In this document: in pieces, positions 7,859 to 17,800 of the stretch | Layout: the number at the start of each line of letters is the position of its first letter | Numbering within the stretch: the first letter of the stretch is position 1 | Assembly (NCBI GenBank): GCA_026398875.1 | Contig: JAPLSB010000009.1 | Span: 62,001 to 126,000 of the forward strand | Direction: 5' to 3' | DNA length: 64,000 nucleotides | DNA from: Gammaproteobacteria bacterium | Lineage (GTDB): Bacteria; Pseudomonadota; Gammaproteobacteria; Nevskiales; Nevskiaceae | Position numbers and translations under genes: made by a program | The notes under the pieces: generated by a model | What the model saw: only the letters and a program-made list of their open reading frames with translations | Told to the model about the DNA's origin: nothing | Databases searched by the model: none

Positions 7859-9004
7859 ATGCTGCCTGCCCGCGCTGTCTACAGCGAAGAACACGAGATG
7901 TTTCGCGATGCCGTTCGCGGCTTCATCAAGACCGAGCTGCTGCCGCATTTCGCGCGCTGGGAGGAACAGGGGATCGTCGACCGCTCGATGTGGGACAAGG
8001 CCGGTGAAGCCGGACTGCTCTGTCCGCAAGTCGATGAAACCTACGGCGGTGTCGGCGGCACGTTCCGTCACAACGCCATCGTTGTCGAAGAGCTGGCCTA
8101 TGCCGGCATGGCCGGGCCGCAGACGGACCTGTCGGTGCACAACGATGTCTGCGCCGGTTATCTGATCAGCCTCGGCACCGAGGAACAGAAGCAGAAATGG
8201 CTGACCGGCATGGTCAGCGGCAAGACCGTCTGTGCCATCGCGATGACTGAACCGGGTACTGGCAGCGACCTGCAGGGCATCAAGACCCGTGCGGTGCGCG
8301 ACGGCGACCACTACCGGATCAGCGGCTCGAAGACCTTCATTTCCAACGGTCAGCATTCGGACATCGTCATCGTCGTGGCCCGCACTTCCGATGCGCCGGG
8401 CTCGAAAGGCATGAGCCTGATCGTCGTCGAAGCCGACCGCCCCGGTTTCCGCCGCGGCCGCAATCTCGACAAGCTTGGTCATCTGTCGTCGGACACTTCG
8501 GAGCTGTTCTTCGACGATGTCGTGGTGCCGGTCGGCAACCTGCTGGGCGCGGAAGGCACTGGCTTCGCAAGCCTGATGAGCGAACTGCCGCAAGAGCGCC
8601 TGACCTTGGCGGTGTCGTCGATTGCTGCCGCGCAGAAGGCGTTCGACATCACTCGCGACTACGTCAGCAACCGCAAGGCTTTCGGCAAGACGGTCATGGA
8701 TTTCCAGAACACCCGCTACAAGCTGGCCGATCTGAAGGCCGAACTGGCGGTCGGCTGGGCATTCGTCGATCAGTGCCTGGAAAAGCACGACCGCCATGCA
8801 CTGACATCGGCTGACGCGTCGATCGCCAAGCTGTGGTGCACCGAAATGCACGGCCGGCTGGTCGATACCTGCCTGCAGTTCTTCGGCGGCTACGGTTTCA
8901 TGCGCGAATACGAGATCTGCAAGCTGTACGCCGATGCGCGCGTGCAGCGCATCTACGGCGGTACCTCGGAGATCATGCGCGAGCTGATTTCGCGATCGCT
9001 CTGA
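7859..9004 (+). CDS. Acyl-CoA dehydrogenase (first of three)
   Basis: A 381-residue FAD flavoprotein with the standard three-part fold. The FAD/substrate blocks are AMTEPGTGSDLQGIKTRAV and ISGSKTFISNGQHSDIVIV; the C-terminal block is FFGGYGFMREYEICKLYADA then RVQRIYGGTSEIMRELI. The MCAD-type catalytic glutamate position is glycine (IYGGT), but a helix-G glutamate, E246 in LPQERL, is present as in isovaleryl-CoA and long-chain dehydrogenases. That favours a branched or bulky acyl chain. A CGGAGA ribosome site precedes the ATG. It is the second gene of the nitronate monooxygenase transcript. Confidence 0.93.
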   Translation: MLPARAVYSEEHEMFRDAVRGFIKTELLPHFARWEEQGIVDRSMWDKAGEAGLLCPQVDETYGGVGGTFRHNAIVVEELAYAGMAGPQTDLSVHNDVCAGYLISLGTEEQKQKWLTGMVSGKTVCAIAMTEPGTGSDLQGIKTRAVRDGDHYRISGSKTFISNGQHSDIVIVVARTSDAPGSKGMSLIVVEADRPGFRRGRNLDKLGHLSSDTSELFFDDVVVPVGNLLGAEGTGFASLMSELPQERLTLAVSSIAAAQKAFDITRDYVSNRKAFGKTVMDFQNTRYKLADLKAELAVGWAFVDQCLEKHDRHALTSADASIAKLWCTEMHGRLVDTCLQFFGGYGFMREYEICKLYADARVQRIYGGTSEIMRELISRSL

Positions 9005-9022
9005 TGGGGATGCCCCCGCCTG

Positions 9023-9062
9023 TTGCCGTACCGCATCGGCATGATAGTATGGCACCATACTA
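9023..9062 (+). promoter_or_regulatory. Promoter with overlapping 8-2-8 operator upstream of maoC
   Basis: TTGCCG (9023-9028), 16 bases, TAGTAT (9045-9050). The -10 is the left arm of the perfect palindrome TAGTATGG-CA-CCATACTA (9045-9062). Repressor binding there would occlude the -10. It lies 40 bases before the MaoC start. Confidence 0.7.
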
Positions 9063-9101
9063 AACACCGGCGGCATGCCGGCCAATTTTCGGGAGTCGGC
9101 A

Positions 9102-9557
9102 ATGGCGGGTCTGTATTTCGAGCAGTTCGTGGTCGGTCGGATCTTCGAGCACGAGATCCGCCGCACCGTCACCGAATCCGACAACGTCTGGTTCTGCGGC
9201 GCGACGTACAACCCGGCGCAGATTCACATCGACGCCGAGTACTGCAAGAACACCGAGTTTGGCCAGCCGCTGGTGAACTCGATCTTCACGCTGGGTCTGG
9301 TCATCGGCCTGTCGATTCAGGACACCACGCTGGGCACCACGGTCGCCAATCTGGGCATGACCGACACCCGCTTCCCGAAGCCGGTATTCGCTGGCGACAC
9401 GATCCGCTCACGCACCACGGTGCTCGAGATTCGCGAATCGAAGTCGCGGCCGAACGCCGGCATCGTCACCTTCCTGCATGAAGGCCTGAATCAGCGCGGT
9501 GAGCTCATCTGCACCACGCAGCGCCAGGCGCTGATGCTGCGCAAGCCGGTGGCCTGA
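9102..9557 (+). CDS. MaoC-family (hotdog-fold) dehydratase
   Basis: A 151-residue R-hydratase-like protein starting MAGLYFEQFVVGRIFEHEIR. The MaoC signature is visible as TVTESDNVWF, then NPAQIHIDAEYCKNTEFGQP and LVNSIFTLGLVIG; the Asp/His hydratase pair is represented by N-x-x-x-I-H-I-D. The start at 9102 follows a GGGAG ribosome site (9091-9095), better than the upstream ATG at 9075. It presumably hydrates an enoyl-CoA made by the neighbouring dehydrogenases. It has its own regulated promoter, separating it from the genes upstream. Confidence 0.88.
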   Translation: MAGLYFEQFVVGRIFEHEIRRTVTESDNVWFCGATYNPAQIHIDAEYCKNTEFGQPLVNSIFTLGLVIGLSIQDTTLGTTVANLGMTDTRFPKPVFAGDTIRSRTTVLEIRESKSRPNAGIVTFLHEGLNQRGELICTTQRQALMLRKPVA

Positions 9558-9614
9558 GCGCGTCCCGCGCCGCCGACCGACACCGAATTTCCTTAAAAAT
9601 CTGGAGCCTTCCCG

Positions 9615-10781
9615 ATGGATTTCTCGATCAACCCCGATCATCAGGCGATTCGCGACGGCGTCGGTGCCGTGGTCCGCTCGTTCGGCGACGACTACTGGCT
9701 GGCGCGTGACGAAGACGGCCAGTTCCCGCGCGAATTCCATCGCGCGATGGCCGATGGCGGCTGGCTGGGCCTGACCATGCCGGAGGAATACGGCGGCTCG
9801 GGGCTTGGCGTTACCGAAGCGATGATCATGATGCACGAGGTCGCCAGCCACGGCGGCGGCATGGCGGCGACGTCGAGCGTGCACATCAACCTGTTCGGGC
9901 CGCACCCGATCGTGGTCTACGGCACGCACGAGCAGAAGTCGCGCTGGGTGCCGCGCCTGATCGCCGGCGAAGACCAGTGCTGCTTCGGTTTCACCGAGCC
10001 GGATGCCGGCCTGAACACCACGGCGATCAAGACTTTCGCGACCAAGGTCGACGGCGGCTACGTGGTGCGCGGCCAGAAGGTCTGGACGTCGACCGCGCAG
10101 GTCGCCAACAAGATCATGCTGCTGACCCGCACCACGAAGCTTGAAGACTGCAAGCGCCCGACCGATGGCATCACCATCTTCTACACCGATCTCGATCGTT
10201 CGAAGATCGAGGTCAAGAAGATTCCGAAGATGGGCCGCAAGGCGGTCGATTCGAACGCCATCTTCATCGACGACCTGTTCATTCCCGAATCCGATCGCAT
10301 CGGCGAGGAAGGCAAGGGCTTCGGCTACATCCTGCACAGCCTGAATCCGGAACGCGTGCTGATCGCCATCGAAGCGATCGGCATCGGTCAGGACGCGCTG
10401 CGCCGCGCGTCGAAGTACGCGCGCGAGCGCGTCGTCTTCGGTCGGCCGATCGGCAAGAACCAGGGCATCCAGCACCCGCTGGCCGAGAAGTGGATGTATC
10501 TGGAGGCCGCACAGCGCGTCTGCGAAAAGGCGGCATGGCTGTACGACCAGGATCTGCCGTGCGGAGCGGAGGCGAATTCGGCCAAGTTCCTCGGCGCCCG
10601 TGCCGGCTTCGACGCCTGCCTGCAGGCAGTGCTGACCTTCGGCGGCTTCGGTTACGCGAAGGAGTACCACGTCGAACGCCTGCTGCGTGAAGTGACGGTC
10701 ACCCGCATTGCTCCGATCACCGAGCAGCTGATCCTGTCGTTCATCGCCGAAAAGGTGCTGGACCAGCCGAAGTCGTACTGA
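9615..10781 (+). CDS. Acyl-CoA dehydrogenase (second of three)
   Basis: A 388-residue acyl-CoA dehydrogenase. Blocks CCFGFTEPDAGLNTTAIKTF and VRGQKVWTSTAQVANKIMLL mark the FAD/acyl site. The C-terminal position of the MCAD catalytic base reads TRIAPITEQL with no glutamate, while E246 in LNPERV provides the helix-G base typical of the isovaleryl/long-chain type. It follows maoC by 57 bases on the same strand and is probably co-transcribed. The substrate is unknown. Confidence 0.93.
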   Translation: MDFSINPDHQAIRDGVGAVVRSFGDDYWLARDEDGQFPREFHRAMADGGWLGLTMPEEYGGSGLGVTEAMIMMHEVASHGGGMAATSSVHINLFGPHPIVVYGTHEQKSRWVPRLIAGEDQCCFGFTEPDAGLNTTAIKTFATKVDGGYVVRGQKVWTSTAQVANKIMLLTRTTKLEDCKRPTDGITIFYTDLDRSKIEVKKIPKMGRKAVDSNAIFIDDLFIPESDRIGEEGKGFGYILHSLNPERVLIAIEAIGIGQDALRRASKYARERVVFGRPIGKNQGIQHPLAEKWMYLEAAQRVCEKAAWLYDQDLPCGAEANSAKFLGARAGFDACLQAVLTFGGFGYAKEYHVERLLREVTVTRIAPITEQLILSFIAEKVLDQPKSY

Positions 10782-10833
10782 TGGCCGCCGTTCGCCGCGT
10801 GGTCTTCAGGCTGGCGGCGCGGCGGTAATCGGC

Positions 10834-10862
10834 TTTACAACAGTCGTACGGTACCCTACGAT
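10834..10862 (+). promoter_or_regulatory. Promoter with overlapping 8-2-8 operator upstream of the third acyl-CoA dehydrogenase
   Basis: TTTACA (10834-10839), 17 bases, TACGAT (10857-10862). The palindrome TCGTACGG-TA-CCCTACGA (10844-10861; 7 of 8 positions symmetric) fills the spacer and -10, a classical repressor position, 30 bases before the ATG. Confidence 0.7.
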
Positions 10863-10891
10863 CACGCTCAAACTTTTGCCGAGACGTTTCC

Positions 10892-12100
10892 ATGTTCAAG
10901 CGCACGCTGTTCACCCACGAGCACGAGCTGTTCCGCGACACGGTTCGCAAGTTCATCGAGCGCGAGATCGCGCCGTACCACGCTCAGTGGGAACACGACG
11001 GCATTGTCCCGCGTGATCTGTGGACCAAGGCCGGCGAAGCGGGAATGCTGTGCTGCACCGTTCCGGAAGAGTACGGCGGCCTCGGGCTCGACTACCTGTT
11101 CGATGTCGTGGTGTTCGAGGAGATGGCGCGCAGCGGCTTCACCGGCCCCGGCTTCCTGATTCATTGCGATCTGGTCGCCACCTACGTCAAGTCGTTCGGC
11201 ACCGAAGAGCAGAAGCGGCAGTGGCTGCCGAAGATGGTGTCCGGCGAAGCGATCGGAAGCCTGGGCATGACCGAGCCGCATGCCGGCTCGGATCTGAAGG
11301 CGATCCGCACCCGCGCCGTGCGCGACGGTGACGATTACGTGATCAATGGCCAGAAGGTGTTCATCTCCAACGGCCAGCTGTGCGACGTGCTGGTGCTGGC
11401 GACCAAGACCGACAGCGATGCCGGCTCGAAGGGCGTGACGCTGTTCCTGGTCGACACCAAGACGCCGGGCTTCAAGCGGGGCAAGAATCTCGAAAAGCTG
11501 GGCATGAAGGCGCAGGACACCTCGGAGCTGTTCTTCGAGGACATGCGCATTCCGGCCAGCTGCATGCTCGGCAAGGAAGGCGAAGGCTTCAAGCTGATGA
11601 TGACCAAGCTGGCGCAGGAACGCCTTGCCCAGGCCATCCGCTCGGCCACGGTGGCCGAAACGCTGATCGAGATGACGGTCGACTACACCGCCAACCGCAA
11701 GGCCTTCGGCACCACGATCGGCGCGTTCCAGAACACCCAGTTCAAGCTTGCCGAACTGCATACCGAAGCGACGATCGGCCGCATCTTCACCGATCACTGC
11801 ATCACCAAGTTCATGAATGGCGAGCTCGATGAAGTCGACGCCGCGATGGCGAAAATGTGGCTGTCGAACCTGCACTGCAAGTGCGCCGACGAATGTCTGC
11901 AGCTGTTCGGCGGCTGGGGCTACATGTGGGAATACCCGATCTCGCGCGCCTTCGCCGATTGCCGCATCGTCAAGATCGCCGGCGGCTCGATCGAAGTGAT
12001 GAAGCTGATCATCGGCCGCTCGCTGTTCGGCCGCGTGCAGGGTCAGGAGCGGGTCAAGGCGATCGACGCCGGGGCTGACAAGAAACGCCTCGCAAGCTGA
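10892..12100 (+). CDS. Acyl-CoA dehydrogenase (third of three)
   Basis: A 402-residue acyl-CoA dehydrogenase, closely patterned on the first (TLFTHEHELFRDTVRKFIER, LGMTEPHAGSDLKAIRTRAV, FFEDMRIPASCMLGKEGEGF). The C-terminal block reads VKIAGGSIEVMKLI, lacking the MCAD-type glutamate; E243 in LAQERL is the probable base. The C-terminus extends about 20 residues beyond the usual end. It has its own promoter carrying the shared operator and ends at a strong terminator, so it is a single-gene transcript. Confidence 0.93.
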   Translation: MFKRTLFTHEHELFRDTVRKFIEREIAPYHAQWEHDGIVPRDLWTKAGEAGMLCCTVPEEYGGLGLDYLFDVVVFEEMARSGFTGPGFLIHCDLVATYVKSFGTEEQKRQWLPKMVSGEAIGSLGMTEPHAGSDLKAIRTRAVRDGDDYVINGQKVFISNGQLCDVLVLATKTDSDAGSKGVTLFLVDTKTPGFKRGKNLEKLGMKAQDTSELFFEDMRIPASCMLGKEGEGFKLMMTKLAQERLAQAIRSATVAETLIEMTVDYTANRKAFGTTIGAFQNTQFKLAELHTEATIGRIFTDHCITKFMNGELDEVDAAMAKMWLSNLHCKCADECLQLFGGWGYMWEYPISRAFADCRIVKIAGGSIEVMKLIIGRSLFGRVQGQERVKAIDAGADKKRLAS

Positions 12101-12121
12101 TCGATCAGCCTGCGGCTCACG

Positions 12122-12156
12122 AGCCCGCCGTCCGTCACAGGGGGCGGGCTTTTGTT
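12122..12156 (+). terminator. Rho-independent terminator after the third acyl-CoA dehydrogenase
   Basis: AGCCCGCC (12122-12129) pairs with GGCGGGCT (12143-12150), followed by TTTGTTTG. Confidence 0.85.
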
Positions 12157-12245
12157 TGAACAGGCCTGATCGCCGACCGTGCGAGGGCCATTCGGGGCCA
12201 GGGCAGTGCCCTCGGTCCGACCACCAGCAAAATGCGGAGTCGGGG

Positions 12246-13034
12246 ATGCATTACGAGACATTGCAGCTGACGGTTGAGGACGGGCTTGCGCGACTTGTGC
12301 TGAATCAGCCCGCGCTCGGCAATCCGTTCAATGCGCAAATGTGCGCGGACATGGGCCGCGTCGGTTCCGATCTGCTCGGTCGCGGTGATGTCCGCGCCGT
12401 GCTGCTGACGGCGAACGGCAAGTTTTTCACTGTCGGTGGCGATATCCGCATGTTTGCCGACCAGCTCGATACGCTGCCGGCGCAGATCCTCGAATGGACT
12501 TCGACCCTGCACATGGGGCTGGCCCGGCTGAAGCGGCTCAATGCGCCGCTGATCGCGTCGGTGCACGGCGTCTGCATGGGCGGCGGCGTGGCCCTGGTCG
12601 GCGCCTGCGATGCCGTGTACGCCAGCAAGAGCGCACGCTTTGGCGCGGCCTACCCGCAGATCGGCTATTCCTGCGATGCCGGTGCTTCGTTTGCGCTGGC
12701 CTCGCGGATGGGCGTTGCCCGCGCTCGCCGCTTCCTGCTGTTCAATGAAACGCTCACTGCAGACCAGGCGCTGGCGGCAGGGCTTGCAGACTTTGTCGTC
12801 GACGACGCGCTGCTTGCCGACACGGCCGAGCAGGCGGCTCGTCAGCTCGCGCAGGGCCCGACCCGCGCCTTCGGCGAGATTCGCCGGCTGATCGACAAGG
12901 CGCTGCGCACGCCGCTGGAATCGCAGCTGGAGGACGAGGCGCAAGCGCTGTCCGGCTGCGCCGGCAGCGCCGATGCCCGTGAAGGCATCAGTGCCTTTGT
13001 CGAGAAGCGGGCACCCCGTTTCACCGGACGCTGA
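12246..13034 (+). CDS. Enoyl-CoA hydratase/isomerase (crotonase) family protein without the usual glutamates
   Basis: A 262-residue crotonase-fold protein starting MHYETLQLTVEDGLARLVLN. The oxyanion-hole motifs are present: FFTVGGDIRMF and VHGVCMGGGVALVGACD. The first catalytic glutamate of hydratases (F-G-x-P-E-I) is replaced by glutamine (YPQIG, Q138), and the second region reads CDAGASFAL instead of PGxGGT. It is therefore unlikely to be a standard enoyl-CoA hydratase and may be an isomerase, a thioesterase-like or a C-C cleaving member. The ATG at 12246 follows GGAGTCGGGG. It precedes the CoA ligase by 75 bases. Confidence 0.88.
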   Translation: MHYETLQLTVEDGLARLVLNQPALGNPFNAQMCADMGRVGSDLLGRGDVRAVLLTANGKFFTVGGDIRMFADQLDTLPAQILEWTSTLHMGLARLKRLNAPLIASVHGVCMGGGVALVGACDAVYASKSARFGAAYPQIGYSCDAGASFALASRMGVARARRFLLFNETLTADQALAAGLADFVVDDALLADTAEQAARQLAQGPTRAFGEIRRLIDKALRTPLESQLEDEAQALSGCAGSADAREGISAFVEKRAPRFTGR

Positions 13035-13109
13035 ACCGCAGGCCCGCTGGCGACAGCGGGCCGGTGAGCAAGCAGCGCCGTAACGCGATAGCCAAGAGAG
13101 GACGAGATC

Positions 13110-14675
13110 ATGTGGTTGTACGCCGACATCAAGACGATTGCCGACATCCCGCGCCTTTACGCACGTACCCGGCCGAGCAAGGTGGCACTGGTCGACGGCA
13201 GTGGCGCGCTGAGCTTCGCTGCACTCGATGACCGCTCCAGCCGCATCGCCAATCTGATCATCGGGCTCGGGATTCCGGCCAAGTCGAACATCGGTTTCCT
13301 CGGCAAGAATTCATCGCTGTACTTCCAGCTGCTGTTCGGCATCAACAAGTCCGGCAGCACGATGTCGCCGATGAATTGGCGACTGGCCGCCCCGGAATTG
13401 GCATCGGTGATCGCCGATGCCGAGGCGCCGCTGCTGTTCGCCGATCGCGAGCTGATGCCGCTGGTGCAGGCGGTGCAGGCGATCTGCCCGCAAAAGTTCC
13501 AGGTCATCGAAATCGACCCAGCAAACACGGCCAGCAGTTTCGATGCGGCGGTTGCCGGTGCTTCGAATGTCGATCCGCACGCACCGCTCGAACCGGAGCA
13601 GGCCGCGCTGCTGATCTACACGTCCGGCACCACCGGCAAGCCGAAGGGTGTCGAGCTGACGCATCGCGGCTTCCACTACATGCGCCTCTGCGAACACCTG
13701 GAGCCGGCGCTGCGGTGGCAGGACGATGACGTGATGATGATGGTGATGCCGAACTTCCATCTGGTCGGCAGTGGCCTGAGCATCCAGTCGCTGTACAACG
13801 GCGGCACGCTGTCGATCCTGCCGCAGCTTGATCCGGGTCAGCTGATCCAGGTCATCCAGCGCGATCGGCCATCGATCGTGGCGCTGGTGCCGACGGCGAT
13901 CCAGATGCTGCTCGATCATCCGGATTCGAAGACGGCCGATTTCTCGTCCCTGCGTCTGGTGATGTATGCAGGGTCGCCGATCAGCGCGCATCTGCTGGCG
14001 CGCGCGCTGCGCGAGATGAAGTGCAAGTTCATGCAGTTCTACGGCGCCACCGAAAGTTCGGGGGCAATCTCGCTGCTGCGTCCGGAACAGCACGTCATCG
14101 ACGACGAGGCCAAGCTGAAGTCCTGCGGCACGCCGCTGCCGCTGATCGACGTCAAGTTCGTCGATCCGAACGGTGTCGAAGTGCCGGATGGCGAAGTTGG
14201 CGAGCTGATGGTGCGATCGCCATCGATCTTCGGCGGCTACTGGAAGCAGCCGGACACCACCGCCGCCGTGTTGAAGGATGGCTGGTACAAGACCGGTGAT
14301 GCCGGTCGTCGCGATGCCGAAGGGCTGCTGTACCTGGTCGACCGGGTCAAGGACATGATCGTCACCGGTGGCGAGAACGTCTATTCGGCGGAAGTCGAAC
14401 AGGTGCTGGCCAAGCATCCCGGCGTGCGCATGTGCGCCGTGATCGGCCTGCCGGACGAGAAGTGGGGCGAGCGCGTGGTGGCGCTGATCACGCCGAGCGA
14501 TGGCCACAAGCCGACGCAGGACGAGATCATCAGCCATTGCCGTCAGCACATCGCCGGCTACAAGGTTCCGAAGGAAGTGCGGCTGGTCGATGCCTTTCCG
14601 ATGACCGCGACCGGCAAGGTCCTGAAGCGCGTGGTGCGCGACGAACTGGCGCGCGCGGCGACCGGGAAATCCTGA
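13110..14675 (+). CDS. AMP-dependent acyl-CoA synthetase
   Basis: A 521-residue ANL-superfamily CoA ligase. Motifs: LIYTSGTTGKPKGVELTHRG (AMP-binding loop, about 168-187), QFYGATESSG, GWYKTGDAGRRD, then VTGGENVYSAEVEQVL and the terminal TATGKVLKR with the catalytic lysine. Length and order are those of fatty-acyl/long-chain ligases. An AGAGAGGA ribosome site precedes the ATG. It would activate the free acid entering the acyl-CoA steps encoded around it. Substrate length cannot be read from the sequence. Confidence 0.93.
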   Translation: MWLYADIKTIADIPRLYARTRPSKVALVDGSGALSFAALDDRSSRIANLIIGLGIPAKSNIGFLGKNSSLYFQLLFGINKSGSTMSPMNWRLAAPELASVIADAEAPLLFADRELMPLVQAVQAICPQKFQVIEIDPANTASSFDAAVAGASNVDPHAPLEPEQAALLIYTSGTTGKPKGVELTHRGFHYMRLCEHLEPALRWQDDDVMMMVMPNFHLVGSGLSIQSLYNGGTLSILPQLDPGQLIQVIQRDRPSIVALVPTAIQMLLDHPDSKTADFSSLRLVMYAGSPISAHLLARALREMKCKFMQFYGATESSGAISLLRPEQHVIDDEAKLKSCGTPLPLIDVKFVDPNGVEVPDGEVGELMVRSPSIFGGYWKQPDTTAAVLKDGWYKTGDAGRRDAEGLLYLVDRVKDMIVTGGENVYSAEVEQVLAKHPGVRMCAVIGLPDEKWGERVVALITPSDGHKPTQDEIISHCRQHIAGYKVPKEVRLVDAFPMTATGKVLKRVVRDELARAATGKS

Positions 14676-14835
14676 TTTCTGCCCGATCGGGTGGCGCAGC
14701 GCGTGAGGCGCAGGCCGTAATTTCGATGACCGGCCCGATTTTTCGGGCTGTTGCATGATGTTCGTCCGCCAGTCCTGCTCGGTTCAGGCTTGGCGGCATT
14801 CCCGTTACCCGTTTTGATCAACGAAGACCGTCGCC

Positions 14836-17800
14836 ATGCCTGATTCCCCGTCGCCCCAGCTGCTGGACTCCGAAGCTTCCCAGACCCGCAATCCGCTGCG
14901 CTTCGTCACGGCGGCGAGCCTGTTCGACGGCCATGACGCCGCGATCAACGTGATGCGGCGGCTGATCCAGGCGCAGGGTGCGGAAGTGGTGCACCTGGGC
15001 CACAACCGTTCGGTCGAGGACGTGGTGCGCGCCGCGCTGCAGGAAGACGCCGACGGCATCGCGCTGTCGTCCTACCAGGGCGGCCACAACGAATTCTTCA
15101 AGTACATGGTCGACATGCTGGCCGAGCGCGGCGCGTCGCACATTCGCGTGTTCGGCGGCGGTGGCGGCACCATCACCCCGGAAGAAATCGCCGCACTTCA
15201 CGAGCAGGGTGTGGAGCGCATCTACCACCCGAACGATGGCAGCAAGCTCGGTCTGGTCGGCATGATCGAGGACCTGATCAAGCGCGCCGAAACGCACCGC
15301 AAGGGCAGCAGCAAGCCCGGCCCAGCTTCGATCGACGACGAGATCAGTGTCGGCCGCTGGCTGTCGGCGCTCGAAGACGACATGTTCAGCGAGGCCGAAC
15401 TGAGCCAGCTGCGTGCCGAGTGGAAAGTCGCCGGCGCCAAGACCCCGGTCATTGGTTTCACCGGCACCGGTGGTGCCGGCAAGTCATCGGCCGTCGATGA
15501 ACTGCTGCTGCGCTTCCTGCAGGCATTCCCGACGATGCGCATTGCCGTGCTGGCCGTCGATCCGACGCGCCGCCGCTCCGGCGGTGCCTTGCTCGGCGAC
15601 CGCATCCGCATGAATTCCCTGCGCAACCCGCGCGCCTTCATGCGTTCGATGGCGACTCGCCGTCAGCATGCCTCGACGAATACGGTGCTCAAGGATTGCA
15701 TCGCCTTCCTGAAGAGCCTGACCTACGACCTGGTCATCGTCGAAACCGCCGGCATCGGTCAGAGCGACTCGGAAATCGTCGATCTCGTCGACTTCCCGAT
15801 CTATGTGATGACCTCTGACTACGGCGCGGCCAGCCAGCTCGAAAAGATCGACATGATCGATTACGCCGAGCTGGTGGTGCTGAACAAGTTCGACCGTCGT
15901 GGTGCTGAAGACGCGCTGCGCGACGTCCGCAAGCAGTGGAAGCGCAATCGCGTGCGCTTCGACCTGAAGGATGAAGACGTTCCGGTCTACCCGACGATCG
16001 CCAGCCAGTTCAACGATCCGGGCGTCACCTGGATGTTCACCAACCTGTGCCGCCTGCTGCGCGACAAGCTCGGCCTGCCGGCGGACAAGTGGACGCCGGG
16101 TCTGGACACCACGCTGAAGGAGCCGCGCGCCACGGTGCTGATCCCGGGAAACCGCACCCGCTACCTTGCCGAGATCGCCGAGAACGGCCGTGGCATCAAC
16201 CGCGATGTGGAGCAGCAGCACGACATCGCCGACCGCGCGCAGTCGTTGTGGGACGCGCTGAAGGAACTCGACGATCCGAAGCTGCCGAAGCCGCTCGATG
16301 TCTACGCCGGTGAAGACCTCACCACTGGCGGCGACAACAGCCTGCTGATCCTGCGCAGCCGCTACAACGAAGCGATCAAGGGCCTGAAGTCCGAATCGAT
16401 CAGCCTGCTGCGCGAATGGCCGGCGCGGCTGAAGGGCGTCACCGACGATCAGTACGTCTACCACGTGCGCGGCAAGCCGGTGACCGGTGACAACTACAGC
16501 GAAAGCCTGTCGCACTCGAAGATTCCGAAGGTCGCTGCACCCAAGTTCGAAGGCTGGGGCGAACTGCTGCGCTTCCTGCTGAAGGAAAACCTGCCCGGCG
16601 GCTATCCGTATACGGCCGGCCTGTATCCGTACCGCCGTGTCGGTGAAGATCCGATCCGCATGTTCGCTGGCGAAGGCACGCCGGAGCGCACCAACCGCCG
16701 CTTCCACTACCTGAGCCAGCCGGGTGCGCCGACGCGTCTGTCGACGGCATTCGACTCGGTGACGCTGTACGGCGAAGACCCGGAAACGCGCCCGGACATC
16801 TACGGCAAGATCGGCAACTCCGGCGTCAACATCGCCACGCTGGACGACATGAAGAAGCTCTACTCGGGCTTCGACCTGTGCCTGCCGAGCACCTCGGTGT
16901 CGATGACGATCAACGGCCCGGCGCCGATGATCCTGGCGATGTTCATGAACTGCGCGATCGATCAGCAGGTCGAGAAGTACCTGAAGGCCGATCCGGCCCG
17001 TTGGGCGGCCGCCGAGAAGAAGATCGCCGAGCTGTTCAAGGACAAGACCCGCCCTGTCTATTCCGGCGAGTTGCCGTCGAACAACAACGGTCTGGGTCTG
17101 GCGCTGCTCGGCGTCACCGGCGATCAGCTGGTTGATGCGGAGACCTACGACAAGATCAAGCGCGAAACGATGGCGGTGGTGCGCGGCACCGTGCAGGCCG
17201 ACATCCTCAAGGAAGACCAGGCGCAGAACACCTGCATCTTCTCGACCGAATTCGCGCTGCGGATGATGGGCGACATCCAGCAGTCGTTCGTCGAGCGCGG
17301 CGTGCGCAACTTCTACTCGGTGTCGATCTCCGGGTACCACATCGCCGAAGCCGGTGCGAACCCGATCAGCCAGCTGGCGTTCACGCTGGCCAACGGCTTC
17401 ACGTTCGTCGAGTACTACCTCGCACGCGGCATGAAGATCGACGACTTCGCGCCGAACCTGTCGTTCTTCTTCTCGAACGGCATGGATCCGGAGTACTCGG
17501 TGATCGGTCGCGTCGCCCGGCGCATCTGGGCGCGGGCGATGAAGGAGCGCTACAGCGCCAACGAACGCAGCCAGATGCTGAAGTACCACATCCAGACGTC
17601 CGGTCGTTCGCTGCACGCGCAGGAAATCCAGTTCAACGACATCCGCACGACGTTGCAGGCGCTGTACGCGCTGTTCGACAACTGCAACAGCCTGCACACC
17701 AACGCCTACGACGAAGCGATCACCACGCCGACGGAAGAAAGCGTGCGTCGCGCAGTGGCAATCCAGCTGATCATCAACCGCGAGCTGGGTCTGAACTACT

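Noticed and set aside
7400..9211. 603-residue minus-strand frame over the first acyl-CoA dehydrogenase
   Set aside because: Antisense shadow with biased composition.
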